The position numbers and the translations under genes were made by a program. From assembly GCA_032164295.1 (NCBI GenBank), contig JAJHTX010000003.1:1364001-1428000 (forward strand): a DNA stretch of 64,000 bases, given 5' to 3'. The notes under the pieces were generated by a model. It worked only from the letters and a program-made list of their open reading frames with translations, was not told the origin of the DNA and made no database searches. This DNA is from Inonotus obliquus (taxonomy: Eukaryota > Basidiomycota > Agaricomycetes > Hymenochaetales > Hymenochaetaceae). This document shows, one piece after another, positions 33,571 to 43,721 of the stretch. Every line of letters begins with the position of its first letter. Position 1 is the stretch's first letter.

Positions 33571-34634
33571 TTATATCTCACTGAGGTCGATATCATTCTA
33601 GAAAGAATCGCGCGTAAGTGCTTGCTAGGGCCTCCAATAAGAACGCTGGTAGTGTATCTTACCTCGGCGATTGCACTATCTATTTCTTCTTTTAATGTTT
33701 GAGAAATCACAGGCCAGTTTCCTTGCGCTTGACGACAGTAGCTTGAAGACCCGCCATAGTTGCAGTTGCTGGCCTTCTGAAATGATAACTTCAAAAAATC
33801 GGAAGAAAACATCACGTCGCTTTTCGGTGACTGAAGTAGAATAGGACGTGCTCGGTCAACGAAATCAACCCACCACGAGGCTGGGCGTGGAGTATAGCTG
33901 TTCGATGAATGAACTGGACTGCAGTTGTCGCATCTGAGAACCGATAACTTATGAACTTTGTCCCTATTCACCAATGAGGAAACGGCGTTCGTGATCTTCC
34001 GATGAAATTCTGTGAGATGGAAGTACTGGGCTGCGGTAATCTGTCGAAGTTCAGTAACGAAAGCTCCCACGACGCGTCCTTTCAAGGAGGCATGAGCGGC
34101 ACGATGAGCTATATCCTTCAGGTGATGTTGACAGGCGAAAGCATAAATGCGTAGAGCGAGCGTATCGTCGATGACTTCGCCGGACGGTATTGTCGCGACT
34201 TCCGCCGCATCTAGCAACTTTGAGGACAGATCCTTGGCAACTATCTGCATGTCGTATTTCACCGCTGCCGCTAAGACCGGAGTCAAAGCTTTATAGAGCT
34301 CGCGTGGATCGTTTACTACTCCAGCTTCAGATACTCCGGGTAACGATGGAGGACCGATAGGGTAGATAAATCGAAGGAGTGTATCGAGCACGTCACTTTT
34401 TTCGGAGACGGCAACAACTTGAACATCGTTGGGCCCCGGACTCGGGCTTTCTGCGTGCAAGTCGTCGACAGGCTCGTTGGGTTGAGGCAGAGTAAACATA
34501 TCGCGGAAAACTGACGACGAAAGAGCCAGAATGTTCTTGTACACCTTGAATTCGACTCCATCCGAGGCTTTGAGAATGACGCCTCCCGTAGGGAGAGAGA
34601 AGTCATTGAATGAATACGTAGCTTTGCCTGTCAT
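33571..34634 (-). CDS. BTB/POZ-domain protein, paralogue 1
   Basis: Exon 1 34634-33663 and a 27-nt last exon 33597-33571, joined by a 65-nt intron; 332 residues. The N-terminal BTB domain starts at about residue 15: GGVILKASDGVEFKVYKNIL then ALSSSVFRDMFTLPQPNEP. The middle carries the shared block DDTLALRIYAFACQHHLKDI and ELRQITAAQYFHLTEFHRKI, and there is a Cys-containing patch CDNCSP. The tiny last exon encodes NDIDLSEI, conserved in paralogue 2; reading through instead gives an unrelated tail. BTB proteins can act as cullin-3 adaptors or dimerising regulators; which applies is not visible. Head-to-head with paralogue 2. Confidence 0.8.
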
Positions 34635-34732
34635 ATTGCGCTGGTTCTCTTGGGCGGTCGAAATCTAGCCAAGCAAGGTGTAGACCGGATATATGAATCG
34701 TAGCTAGAAGATATACGTCTGTAAGTGTACTG

Positions 34733-34757
34733 AGTGAGAGAGAGAAAGAGAGAGAGA
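34733..34757. repeat. GA-rich microsatellite in the BTB divergent promoter
   Basis: A GAGTGAGAGAGAGAAAGAGA-type run about 100 bp upstream of BTB paralogue 1. Confidence 0.6.
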
Positions 34758-35441
34758 TCGTTGTGACCATTCAAGGCGTCGCAGCCTAACGATAGCAAAC
34801 ACGTGCAAACAATGAGGCACAATATGTGCATCTGCACCTGGGCAGTCGACTTGAAGGTGTGCCAGCGGAAGCTGAATAACACTGTTCCACTTACGCTTGT
34901 TTCCTTGTATGCGTTAAAGGAAGGAGACTAAGGGCTTCTATTGCATCGTTGTGTTTTTTTATTTAAAAAATGCATTTATTACACGCGTCATCGATTTGGC
35001 CGAAAGTGAACTAACTATCTACGCTAACTACAAGCGAAGAGAGGACGGTGAATATGCTGTGTCCCGCGGTCGCAGTGGCACGTATCCGGGAGTGTGGAGC
35101 ATCGTTGTATTGCAGCACGAAGGAGATCCATGTATACAAAACAATGAGAGAAAGATAGACTTTGATTTATACTAATGCGACTGTCATACCAGCAAGGCAT
35201 TTTTTCGAGCCCATCAAAGATAAGCATTTGAGTCTTGGCAAGAATAATTATAAATGTGCAATGGCACACTGTTATTTGCGTCTAATTATTGTTGCTTGCT
35301 CGGGGTCTTAGTAGGGACTGAGACAACGCAATCCTATCTTCAGACCACAATCACAGAATCCAAATTGCTCCCTCAGTCATCCATCTGACTAACTTTTAAA
35401 CGAGTTTCCTACCTATACTTCTCTTGGATCTAAAGGCCACT
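34758..35441. other. shared divergent promoter region of the BTB pair
   Basis: The two BTB genes are transcribed away from each other from this interval (about 800 bp including the microsatellite). No coding frame is supported. Confidence 0.45.
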
Positions 35442-36488
35442 ATGCCGACTGTTGAGCCTGCGTATCCATTCAATGAATTTTCGCTTCCCTCAGGAGGTAT
35501 TATTCTGAAAACCTCCGACGGGGTCGAGTTCAAGGTGTTGAAGAGCATCCTGGCACTCTCATCATCGTTTTTTCGCGAGATGTTCACTTTGCCTCAGCCC
35601 AACGAACCCAGCAGCGACTCGGATACCGATAAACCTACTCCAAGCCCCGAGGTTCAAGTCATTGACATATCCGAAACAAGCGACGTGGTCGACAAACTCC
35701 TTCGATTTGCCTACCATATCGATCTTCCCTCGCAACCTGGAGAATCCGAAGCTGGAGCAGTAACCGACACACTGGAATTCTACAATGCAATGACTCCGGT
35801 TTTGGAGGCAGCGTGGAAGTACGACATGCAGATAGTGGGCAAAGAAATATCCGTAAAATTGCTTGACGCAGCAGAAGCTACAACAGCACCGTCCGGAGAA
35901 GTCGTCGACGATACACTCGCTCTACGCATATATGCTTTCGCTTGCCAACGTCAATCGAAGTATCTAGCTCGGCAAGCTGCTCATGCTTGCCTGAAAGGAC
36001 GCATAAATGGTGTTTTTGTTGAAGAACTTCGACAGATTACCGCAGCCCAGTATTACCAACTCACAAACTTTCACCGGAAGATAACAAATGCCATATGCTC
36101 TTTCTTGGACAGGGATAAAACTCACGGTATGGAGTTCCTCAAATGCAGAGATAGAGATTGCTGTCCACTTCGTTCTTTTCCGTACACTGCGAATTGGTGG
36201 GTGGACTTCGTTACCCGAGCAAATCCAATACTACGCGAGTCACCGAAAAGCGAGATAGTGTTTTCTACTGATTTCCTGAAGGAATCGTTTAGAAAATCGA
36301 ATGGTTGCGGATCCAGTTCAAGTATATGTCGCCAAGCGCCTGGAAACTGGCATGTGGTTGCGAAGAAATTAAAGGAAGTGATCGATAAGGCCATCGCCGA
36401 GGTAAGTTACAAAGTCATTTTCTAGAGGAAAAAAAACTGACGTAGAGGTACGCGCAAACAGAATGACATTGATCTCAGTGAGATATAG
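35442..36488 (+). CDS. BTB/POZ-domain protein, paralogue 2
   Basis: Exon 1 35442-36401 and last exon 36462-36488; 328 residues. The first real ATG is at 35442 (MPTVEPAYPFNEFSLPSGG), aligning with paralogue 1. The BTB domain reads GGIILKTSDGVEFKVLKSIL then ALSSSFFREMFTLPQP. DDTLALRIYAFACQRQSKYL and ELRQITAAQYYQLTNFHRKI are shared with paralogue 1, as are the intron position and the micro-exon NDIDLSEI. No lesion. Clearly the product of a local duplication giving divergent orientation. Confidence 0.82.
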
Positions 36489-37012
36489 GTAAGTTCCCTG
36501 GCATCTGAAAAACGTTCGCGTCCACTAACTTCGATCTCCCTTGCAGCTTGCGGGTACACCAGGGAGTTGTTTGAATGCTGTGATCCGTTTGGGATTGTGA
36601 GCTGTGAAGTTTATATGATATGAATGGAAAACATGATTGTTAGAAAATACAAAGATGGATTCAACCCTCTTGATCCCCGTCAATAATATAGGAAGACAAA
36701 AACCTATGTATATGACCTAGTTTGAAGAGTACGTCGTTGTGTGATCACATCTGCAATAATATGAACATATAAAGATGCGAATAAGAAGAAATGACTCTTA
36801 CTTCGCCAAATCCTGTCTTCTGTGTCTCTCTTGTCCTTTAGATTATCCTAGGGTTTGTCGCTTCGAATGAATGCTCAATATCACGCGAATTCATTGCCCA
36901 TGGGACGAGAGCATTTCCTTAGTTCCGACTTAGAACTATTCGGGGATTAGTATGCACAATGTTCTGTATATATAAAAGAGTGGGGTAACTCACGTAGCGA
37001 GCGAACGCCGGC
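36489..37012. other. convergent 3' intergenic region
   Basis: About 520 bp between the stops of BTB paralogue 2 and F-box paralogue 2. No gene seen. Confidence 0.4.
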
Positions 37013-38383
37013 TCATAGAGATGGCGGAACAAGTAATTGTCCATATCTGTCCTCGATTACAATAGACCATCCACGTGATTGCCTTTCAATAAGTCGCATC
37101 TTCATCCTCTTCCGTTGTCGAAGGAGCCGCACAAACCGATCATCAAGGATTCGAATCGTCTTTAGGTTTCCCATTTTACGTTCTTCCTTATTGGCGAATA
37201 TACTCTCGAGCAAATACACTGTTATGTTCACCATCGTCATAATCTGAAGCTCTTCTGCTGACTCGGAGTCGGCAGTATTGACGAATCCAATCGTTTGTAA
37301 ACTGACCATGTCGCTGAGAAAGGAGTAGGGATTATTGTCGTAAATCGGTAGGACACATTCCCTGACGTGACGAAGAACTTGCCCCATATACAAATAATGG
37401 AAACAGCCGTGTCGCGCGTCCAAACTTCGAATATGCTGACCATGGCATTGAAAGAATTGAACCGTTCTTCCATGCTCAGTCCGGGGTGAGAGCTTGGTGG
37501 CTCTACGATTGTAGACGAAGGTGTTAAATGATGGGAGATGGACGTTATGAAACTGTTCAGCGATGAGGTCTATAGGTCCGATTAAAGTATGGAGGAGAGG
37601 AAGTTCGTAAGGTTCTCGTTTTACCGCAAACTCGAATTCCCCAGGCCCAGAGATCTCTAAGACGCGCAATTTGGTGAATCGTGGAAGGATAGAACGTAGT
37701 TTGATGCTTCTAGGCGGAACACCGGTGGAACGGCGGATAACTTCCAGAAGTGGGCAGGCATCGATGAGTATATCGAGGATAGTCGGGTCTAGGTCTGAAT
37801 GTTGTGAGTTCCGTTCCAAGTCCCAGTGCGAGCCCGAGTCCGAGTCCGAGTCCGAGTCCGAGTCCGAGTCATTATTGATGCGGTAGGTGAAATAGGACAA
37901 ATTCGGACACGCTTTCAGGATGAATGTTACATCCTCGAGAAGTCGATGGGCATTTTTACGTTCATTAAGGTCGTCGTTCGACTTGTTAACGTTCGAAAGG
38001 CCATAATTCTTCCCCATCTCCATCCGAATGTCAATCCGCCTGGTATACCGACTCATTATTCTCGCAAGCCCGGATCTCTCCTTCATCCGACATACTAATA
38101 ACCGCAGCGAATCAATATTTCGTAAGGTGATGTACTCCAAGACGATTGGTCTCGATAGGTCGTAAAACGTTCTAGAAACGAGTCCGAGAGCACGTTTCGA
38201 ATTCGTCTCCATGCTTTCTGCCATGGTATTGCGGCTCGCATTCACGTTACTGTCCGGGCGCAGATGTGGAGCATCTATTAAAGCAACCCTCGCCCATGCG
38301 TCCAAGGACGAATTGGCTAGTTCGTCGATAGAGCTGAAGAAAAAGAAGATTTGGGTCCATATTTCGGGCGGTAAAATCGCCAT
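37013..38383 (-). CDS. F-box/LRR-like protein, paralogue 2
   Basis: A single exon of 456 residues from ATG 38383: MAILPPEIWTQIFFFFSSID. Shared family blocks are RALGLVSRTFYDLSRPIVLE, ITLRNIDSLRLLVCRM, MSRYTRRIDI, LPLLHTLIGPIDLIAEQFHN and NLKTIRILDDRFVRLLRQRK, ending SIVIEDRYGQLLVPPSL. It differs from the paralogues by an insertion containing a Ser-Asp repeat (DSDSDSDSDSDSGSHW) encoded by a hexanucleotide microsatellite. Leucine-rich strands suggest substrate-binding repeats. Likely an SCF adaptor; target unknown. Confidence 0.75.
   Translation of the reverse strand: MAILPPEIWTQIFFFFSSIDELANSSLDAWARVALIDAPHLRPDSNVNASRNTMAESMETNSKRALGLVSRTFYDLSRPIVLEYITLRNIDSLRLLVCRMKERSGLARIMSRYTRRIDIRMEMGKNYGLSNVNKSNDDLNERKNAHRLLEDVTFILKACPNLSYFTYRINNDSDSDSDSDSDSGSHWDLERNSQHSDLDPTILDILIDACPLLEVIRRSTGVPPRSIKLRSILPRFTKLRVLEISGPGEFEFAVKREPYELPLLHTLIGPIDLIAEQFHNVHLPSFNTFVYNRRATKLSPRTEHGRTVQFFQCHGQHIRSLDARHGCFHYLYMGQVLRHVRECVLPIYDNNPYSFLSDMVSLQTIGFVNTADSESAEELQIMTMVNITVYLLESIFANKEERKMGNLKTIRILDDRFVRLLRQRKRMKMRLIERQSRGWSIVIEDRYGQLLVPPSL
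37836..37870. repeat. (GAGTCC)n hexanucleotide microsatellite in coding sequence
   Basis: About six tandem GAGTCC units on the plus strand, read on the minus strand as (GGACTC)n, which in the gene's frame gives alternating Ser-Asp. Length changes would be in frame. Confidence 0.9.
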
Positions 38384-39470
38384 TGTGATAATCGATACGC
38401 AGTAGGGACGTTTACGTACGGAAAATGAGCCTGTAGAGACGCAAGTCGCAATTGTAGTGACGGTGAAAGCGTGGGTACGGAAAGCACACCGAGCGCAAAT
38501 TGTAAATTCCCATCCCACGATGAAGCACCTTCCCTCCGGGAGAAATGATGCTCTTGAGATCCTTGTGCGAGCCGATGCGCTTATAATTAACGTCCAGGGA
38601 CGATGAAACTTTAGGGCCGGACGACCAAGTAAAGTACAATTTTCCATGATTGAAGTACTACAAAAGCGTTTGTAGGGGTCTACTTCACTATCTCTTAGCA
38701 CTTTCCCAAACAACCCTTCACCATAAGTTCTTAGCTATTGTATGATAGAAAGGTGTGCATCAAGTGAACAAGAACATACATTGTATATCTACCATATGTA
38801 TAGCTATATCGTTATTTGCTTATAGATTTGCAGGAAGAAAATCTAGTATAAAATATACATGCTATCAATTCTTTCAATAGTTTCTCCGTTTCTCAATACC
38901 CGTGTTTCTCAGCTTTGGTACATTATAGCTCCTCATATTGCAGACATGCAATCGATCAGTACATCTAAGCTTATGATAGCTTTGACTAAACTTTATAGAA
39001 CAAAAATACGATAGTCACAGAAACTACACATGCACTCTTTCTATTCTATCTTCTCGTTCAAATACCAGGTTATAAGAATGATCATTGTCATCCTTCTTTT
39101 CAACGACTGTAGGAGTCATCCCTCCGAGGAAGACGCCGTCGCAGAGACCACGAAGGAGATGTAATCCCTCGAGACTTGGCAAGTGGAATGGCTCTATGAC
39201 CGTCGAGCAGCGGGCCCCGGGGGAGATCGCGGAAAGGCCATGGGAGAGAAGAGGGATAGGATGAAGATTGGCCGGGTGAGTAATTGAAGATAATACGAAA
39301 ATCTGCATCAGTACAGGGTTCAAGTTGCTGAGCAAACTTTACGATTCAGGTCTCCATAACAAATACTGCAACGAACAAACTCACTTTATGCGAAGTATGG
39401 TGCGCTTCTCCTTCCTGACACTTTTTCAAGTGAGGTGAAGGCAAAATGAGATGACATTTTGCGACTGACT
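38384..39470. other. intergenic, no gene seen
   Basis: About 1.1 kb between F-box paralogue 2 and the end of GMC oxidase 1. The right part is AT-rich. An 18-bp motif (38610-38627) recurs at 42347-42364. No supported gene. Confidence 0.4.
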
Positions 39471-42180
39471 CTAATATGCCTGAGGCTCATTGTGCTCTGA
39501 GGCAAGGTCGAAAGTATGTCAGAAATGAGGCGTATAAGTGACGTTATACTCACTTGTCAAGGAAGCCTTTATTATATCAGCCGCACGTTCAGCTAGAATA
39601 TAGGTAGGGACTTGCGTATGTGCTGCTGGTACGAAAGGCTATCCGATTGCATCATTATTAACCATCCGTCAAAGTACTGAAAAAGAGACTTACGAATGCA
39701 GAGGCATCGACAACTCTCAGACCAATAGTGCCTTTGACAGTCAAATCAGAATTCAAAGCACCACTTCCACTACCAGTGCTGCCTGTCTTTCCCATAGCTG
39801 CTGTACAGGAGACGTGATGGATGGTATACGTCCCATTTATCGCGTACTGCTCGATTTCTTCATCCGTTCGCGCTAACGCAAAGGCACCGTGCTCTCCCAG
39901 AATCCAACCGTCCCATGCCGGAGCAGACACGTATCTGCGTGCAGCCTTGATTGCTTCGCGCATTGTGAAGACATCACTGTCGGTTCCAAGCATATTCGGG
40001 TCGATCAACGGAGCATCAAACGGGTCTGTTGATGCAAGCGATATATTCCCCCCTGCAAAAGGAAAGATGCATGTAATATACATCGTTACTGGAGTATCAG
40101 CAAAAACTCACGTGCGGATGGGGAAACGACGGCCGTGAGAATCGCGAAGAAATGCTGACCATTGCCAGGGAACGGTTCAGAAAAAGACCGGAAACCGCTC
40201 TGGAACGAAGCAGAATAGTCGTCTCACGAGTTAGACTCAAGGAAATAAGATGCGATTAGCTCACCGAGAAGAGGAATTCATAATGAGCAGATGTCGGACC
40301 AGCGCTCGGGTCAGCTGTAGTGCCAAATATCGATGCATTACTTGGCAATCTGATCCATCCAAGCTGATTTGTAGCTCCTGACGTGAGTAAACCTGTTCGA
40401 TTCCTCTGCCACAGAGCCTGTTGAGCAGAAAGAAGGGCCACGTCTTGGAGATTATCGGCGGTATCTGTGGAGTTGATCGAGAATGACGATGCTACGACGG
40501 GGTGGTCCTAATGGAGCCCAGATGTCTCGTGAGCCATATTGCGACAAAGAGGACAACACCAACCTGAAGATTATTTCCAACATCAGGCAAGTCTACAACT
40601 GGCTCAATACCATGTGAAACTAGATGAGCAGGTTCGCCGATGCCAGAGAGCATCACTTCAGTAGCACATATCAGCTATCGTTATTACTATGCGGTTCCTA
40701 AATCAAAACCACTCACGGATATGGGCTAAATCAAAACCACTCACGGATATGGGGAGTCTTCACAGCTCCCGCGGAAAGAATAACCTCTTTAGCTGCCGTA
40801 AATGTATATACCGGGCCTATTACGTTAGCCAGTCAATACTCTTGTATTATATATACCATGAAACATCGGTATACATACTAGACGGGGAATCGGTGAACTC
40901 GACTGTGCGAAAGACCGGGAGTCCATCCTGTGTACCCGACTGCAGAACCCTAGTGACGAGTGTGTTCACGAGGACGTCGACGTTCCTCCGAGAGAGTGCT
41001 GGTTTTATATAGGCAGTTGCAGAACTGACACGTTCACCATCTGCAATCTAGGCAACATAAGAACAACGAAAAGCGTGTAGATGCGTGAATTTCCGGCTTG
41101 CCGTTGATTGAAGCCAACCTGGATAAAATCTTCAATTGCAAGATCCCGTAGATGCTGAGACAGGAGACTTACCAATCCCTATCGTGTTTCCTGAATTATA
41201 ATCCAGATTGAATGGGAATTCATCTGAAAGCTGTCTTGAAGTGGTGATCACTGGTCCGTCGGTTGCTCTCAGAATTCCCGGAGGGCTCACGAGGACTGGA
41301 CCTGATGATCTAACAATCAGTTATCCGACCCTGGTGAATCAATTTCGAAAAAGTGGTACCATTGTGGCCATGGACAGACGGGTCAACCTCTCCCGTGCTG
41401 TCGTGCCTGTCCGTAGGAGGAACCAGTTTTTCCATCTAGACGATATTCACTTCGACCATGGATAAGAAAGTATACATATCGATAGATACCTTTCGAATGT
41501 AAGGTTGCAATGAATCCCACGACCACCCTTCATCCTCTGTAACTCGAGCCCAGCGATCGAAGTCGTCCTTCGACCCACGGGTGAAAACCATGAGATCTGG
41601 GCACGAGCTAAGTGCGGAGCCCATGATCAGGACAAATCATTTGGAATGACGCACTAATTGAAGTAGAGCCGCCAAGGACATGTCCACGAGGATACGGAAT
41701 TGAACGATTATTTAAGCTCGGTTGATTGACACTTGTAAAGTTCCAGTCCTGTGATGCATTGAAAAACAGGTTCCCTGATCCATCCCATGAACGATAGACT
41801 TACAGACTGAGAGTTCTGCAGCCTTGAAGCGAAGAATGGCACCTGAATGTTGATGTTTCTGAAATCACTAAACAGACTGTTGAGACAATAGTGCATCCAT
41901 AGCGGCCAGTGAGATGCCACACCTTGAGCCTGCCTCTATCAGAAGAATGTTCAAATCGGCGAGTTCGGACAGGCGATTGACCAAGACTCCGCCAGCAGCA
42001 CCACCTAAATTGCAGTCGGGTTAGAAGGCAAGTTCAAGATGAAGCAGCAAACGGACCTCCGACGATAATATGGTCGTAGGCTTTGTCCAGCCTCAACTGA
42101 TTTGGATTCGTGTAGAGGGCCGCATAGGCTGAAGCAGTAGAAGCCAGTAGGAGAAACCAAAGCATGGATGAAGAGAGCAT
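39471..42180 (-). CDS. GMC oxidoreductase (aryl-alcohol-oxidase-like), inverted copy 1
   Basis: FAD-dependent secreted oxidase; family members oxidise aryl or aliphatic alcohols to aldehydes and supply H2O2 to peroxidases. The ATG at 42180 gives signal peptide MLSSSMLWFLLLASTASAYA, then AYDHIIVGGGAAGGVLVNRL (dinucleotide-binding motif) and ILLIEAGS. About 14 short introns follow. Landmarks: YPRGHVLGGSTSINLMVFTR, GWLQST|IADGERVSSATAYI, AAKEVILSAGAVKTPHILML, SGIGEPAHL, then the active-site histidines in YTIHHVSCTAAMG and VPAAHTQVPTYILAERAADI. The last exon ends KHNEPQAY with TAG 39471-39473. About 600 residues, no lesion. One intron (41048-41101) needs a GC donor. A 28-bp duplication lies in another intron (40698-40753). 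Confidence 0.88.
40698..40753. repeat. 28-bp tandem duplication spanning a splice donor
   Basis: CTAAATCAAAACCACTCACG+GATATGGG occurs twice in succession. On the gene strand each unit contains the exon end CCCATATCC and the donor GTGAGT, so the 5' splice site is duplicated. GMC copy 2 has a single unit. Confidence 0.85.
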
Positions 42181-42482
42181 TGGATGGGGTGGGAGTCCAC
42201 GGGGTCAGAGGGTGTCAGTAGCAAAGGACGAAGGCGAGTAAATAGTACCGCAACCCTAAGGGCGGCTTCCTCAAATTTTCTGTTTCATGGGATCGGTATT
42301 AATAGAATTCCAAGCTGGAGTGTGTCGATGATCACAAGATGATAAGTTTAGGGCCGGACGACCATGTAAACAAGTACAAAATACAGAATATCCAAGGCCC
42401 AAAATAGAATACCAGGAGTAATGATAAGCGAGACAATATCAATGACATGAATAGAAGAGGAGAAGGAGGTACACATACAAGA

Positions 42483-43721
42483 TTAGGCGTGAAAACAATA
42501 AAACGCGCCTGCTTTACCGAAGCAGTTGCACGGGTTCATGAGCAAATCTCCACGACCATCCTCAAGCACGATCGACCAACTCTTTAAACGTCTCTCATAA
42601 AACCTCGTCGTAGCTTTCTTCTGTCCCCGAAGATATCGTACCGTGCGCTCATTAAAAACCCGAACAGTCCGTAAACTAGCCCAATCACCCGTATCCCGTG
42701 CAGCATCCAAGAGATTCAAAGCACATAGAATCCTTTGCGAACCAACGTCACCATCGTATGTATCATCGACGAATCCGAGACTTCGTACGTTAGGCCATGA
42801 TTCTTCGGTAGATCGCTCGTCTTCGGAGTTGATGATGAGTTCCGTTACATGGGGTAGGTGTTGATATAGATTGAGGTGACGGGAGAAAGGGAATTGTCCT
42901 ATATCGAGACTTTTGACTTTTTCTCCGTGCCGTTGGAAGAAATTCGTTGGGTCTGTGGGGTAGAGATTGCTACTGCGTTTACAAATTAGGGTACGGAGCG
43001 ATGGGAGTTCAACATTATGAAGATGTGGGCTGATGACATTTAGAGGTCCGATAAGTGTATGGAGGTGAGGGAAGTCGGTCGGTTTTCGCGTTTGGAGTTG
43101 TCCCGGCATCAATATGCTTGTGGATAAGTCCAGTACGCAAAGCCTGGAGAAACTCGGGCACTCCGACTTCATAGAAGGAGTAAAATTCCAGCGTAAGACT
43201 TCAAGAAACGGACGGACGTCGTGAAGAACATCGATAAACTTCGCAATACCTTCCCCATCAACTCGACAAGAGAAATACGTTAAAGCCCGACACAACCTGA
43301 CCACAACCTCTAAATCGTCGCAAATTTGCTGGATACCGCGTTCAGAAGAGATATTATGATCGCGGAGAAATGCAAGATTACGCCCGTTCCTCATCTCGAT
43401 GTGAACGTCGATTCGTCTGGTACACCGGGCGATGGTGTTCGCAAGGTCGGCATTATCCTTTGATTGGGTTACGAAGTACCGTAAAGAGTCAATCGTTCGC
43501 AAATGAACTGACTCTAGAGCGAAATCTCTAGAGGCATCGTAGAAAGTTCGACAGACGAGGCTGATAGCGTTCTTGGTCTCGTTGAACTCGGTCATATCAC
43601 TGTGAATGTCGTTGCCCGTGACGATTTTTGCCCAGACGTCCGAAGAGGAACTGGCTGCATTGTATATAGCGCTAACGAATGAGAAGACATGGTTCCATAC
43701 TTCCTGTGGTAGTGTTGGCAT
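42483..43721 (-). CDS. F-box/LRR-like protein, paralogue 3
   Basis: A single exon of 412 residues from ATG 43721: MPTLPQEVWNHVFSFVSAIY. Shared blocks: AISLVCRTFYDASRDFALES, VHLRTIDSLRYFV, IARCTRRIDVHIEM, FPHLHTLIGPLNVISPHLHN, SLRTVRVFNERTVRYLRGQK, ending with a Cys-containing tail (CNCFGKAGAFYCFHA). It lies between the two inverted GMC oxidase copies and runs in the same direction as copy 1. Presumed SCF adaptor; target unknown. Confidence 0.75.
   Translation of the reverse strand: MPTLPQEVWNHVFSFVSAIYNAASSSSDVWAKIVTGNDIHSDMTEFNETKNAISLVCRTFYDASRDFALESVHLRTIDSLRYFVTQSKDNADLANTIARCTRRIDVHIEMRNGRNLAFLRDHNISSERGIQQICDDLEVVVRLCRALTYFSCRVDGEGIAKFIDVLHDVRPFLEVLRWNFTPSMKSECPSFSRLCVLDLSTSILMPGQLQTRKPTDFPHLHTLIGPLNVISPHLHNVELPSLRTLICKRSSNLYPTDPTNFFQRHGEKVKSLDIGQFPFSRHLNLYQHLPHVTELIINSEDERSTEESWPNVRSLGFVDDTYDGDVGSQRILCALNLLDAARDTGDWASLRTVRVFNERTVRYLRGQKKATTRFYERRLKSWSIVLEDGRGDLLMNPCNCFGKAGAFYCFHA

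Noticed and set aside
39024..39335. 103-codon minus-strand frame downstream of GMC copy 1
   Set aside because: No resemblance to a family and no counterpart beyond the end of GMC copy 2; likely chance.
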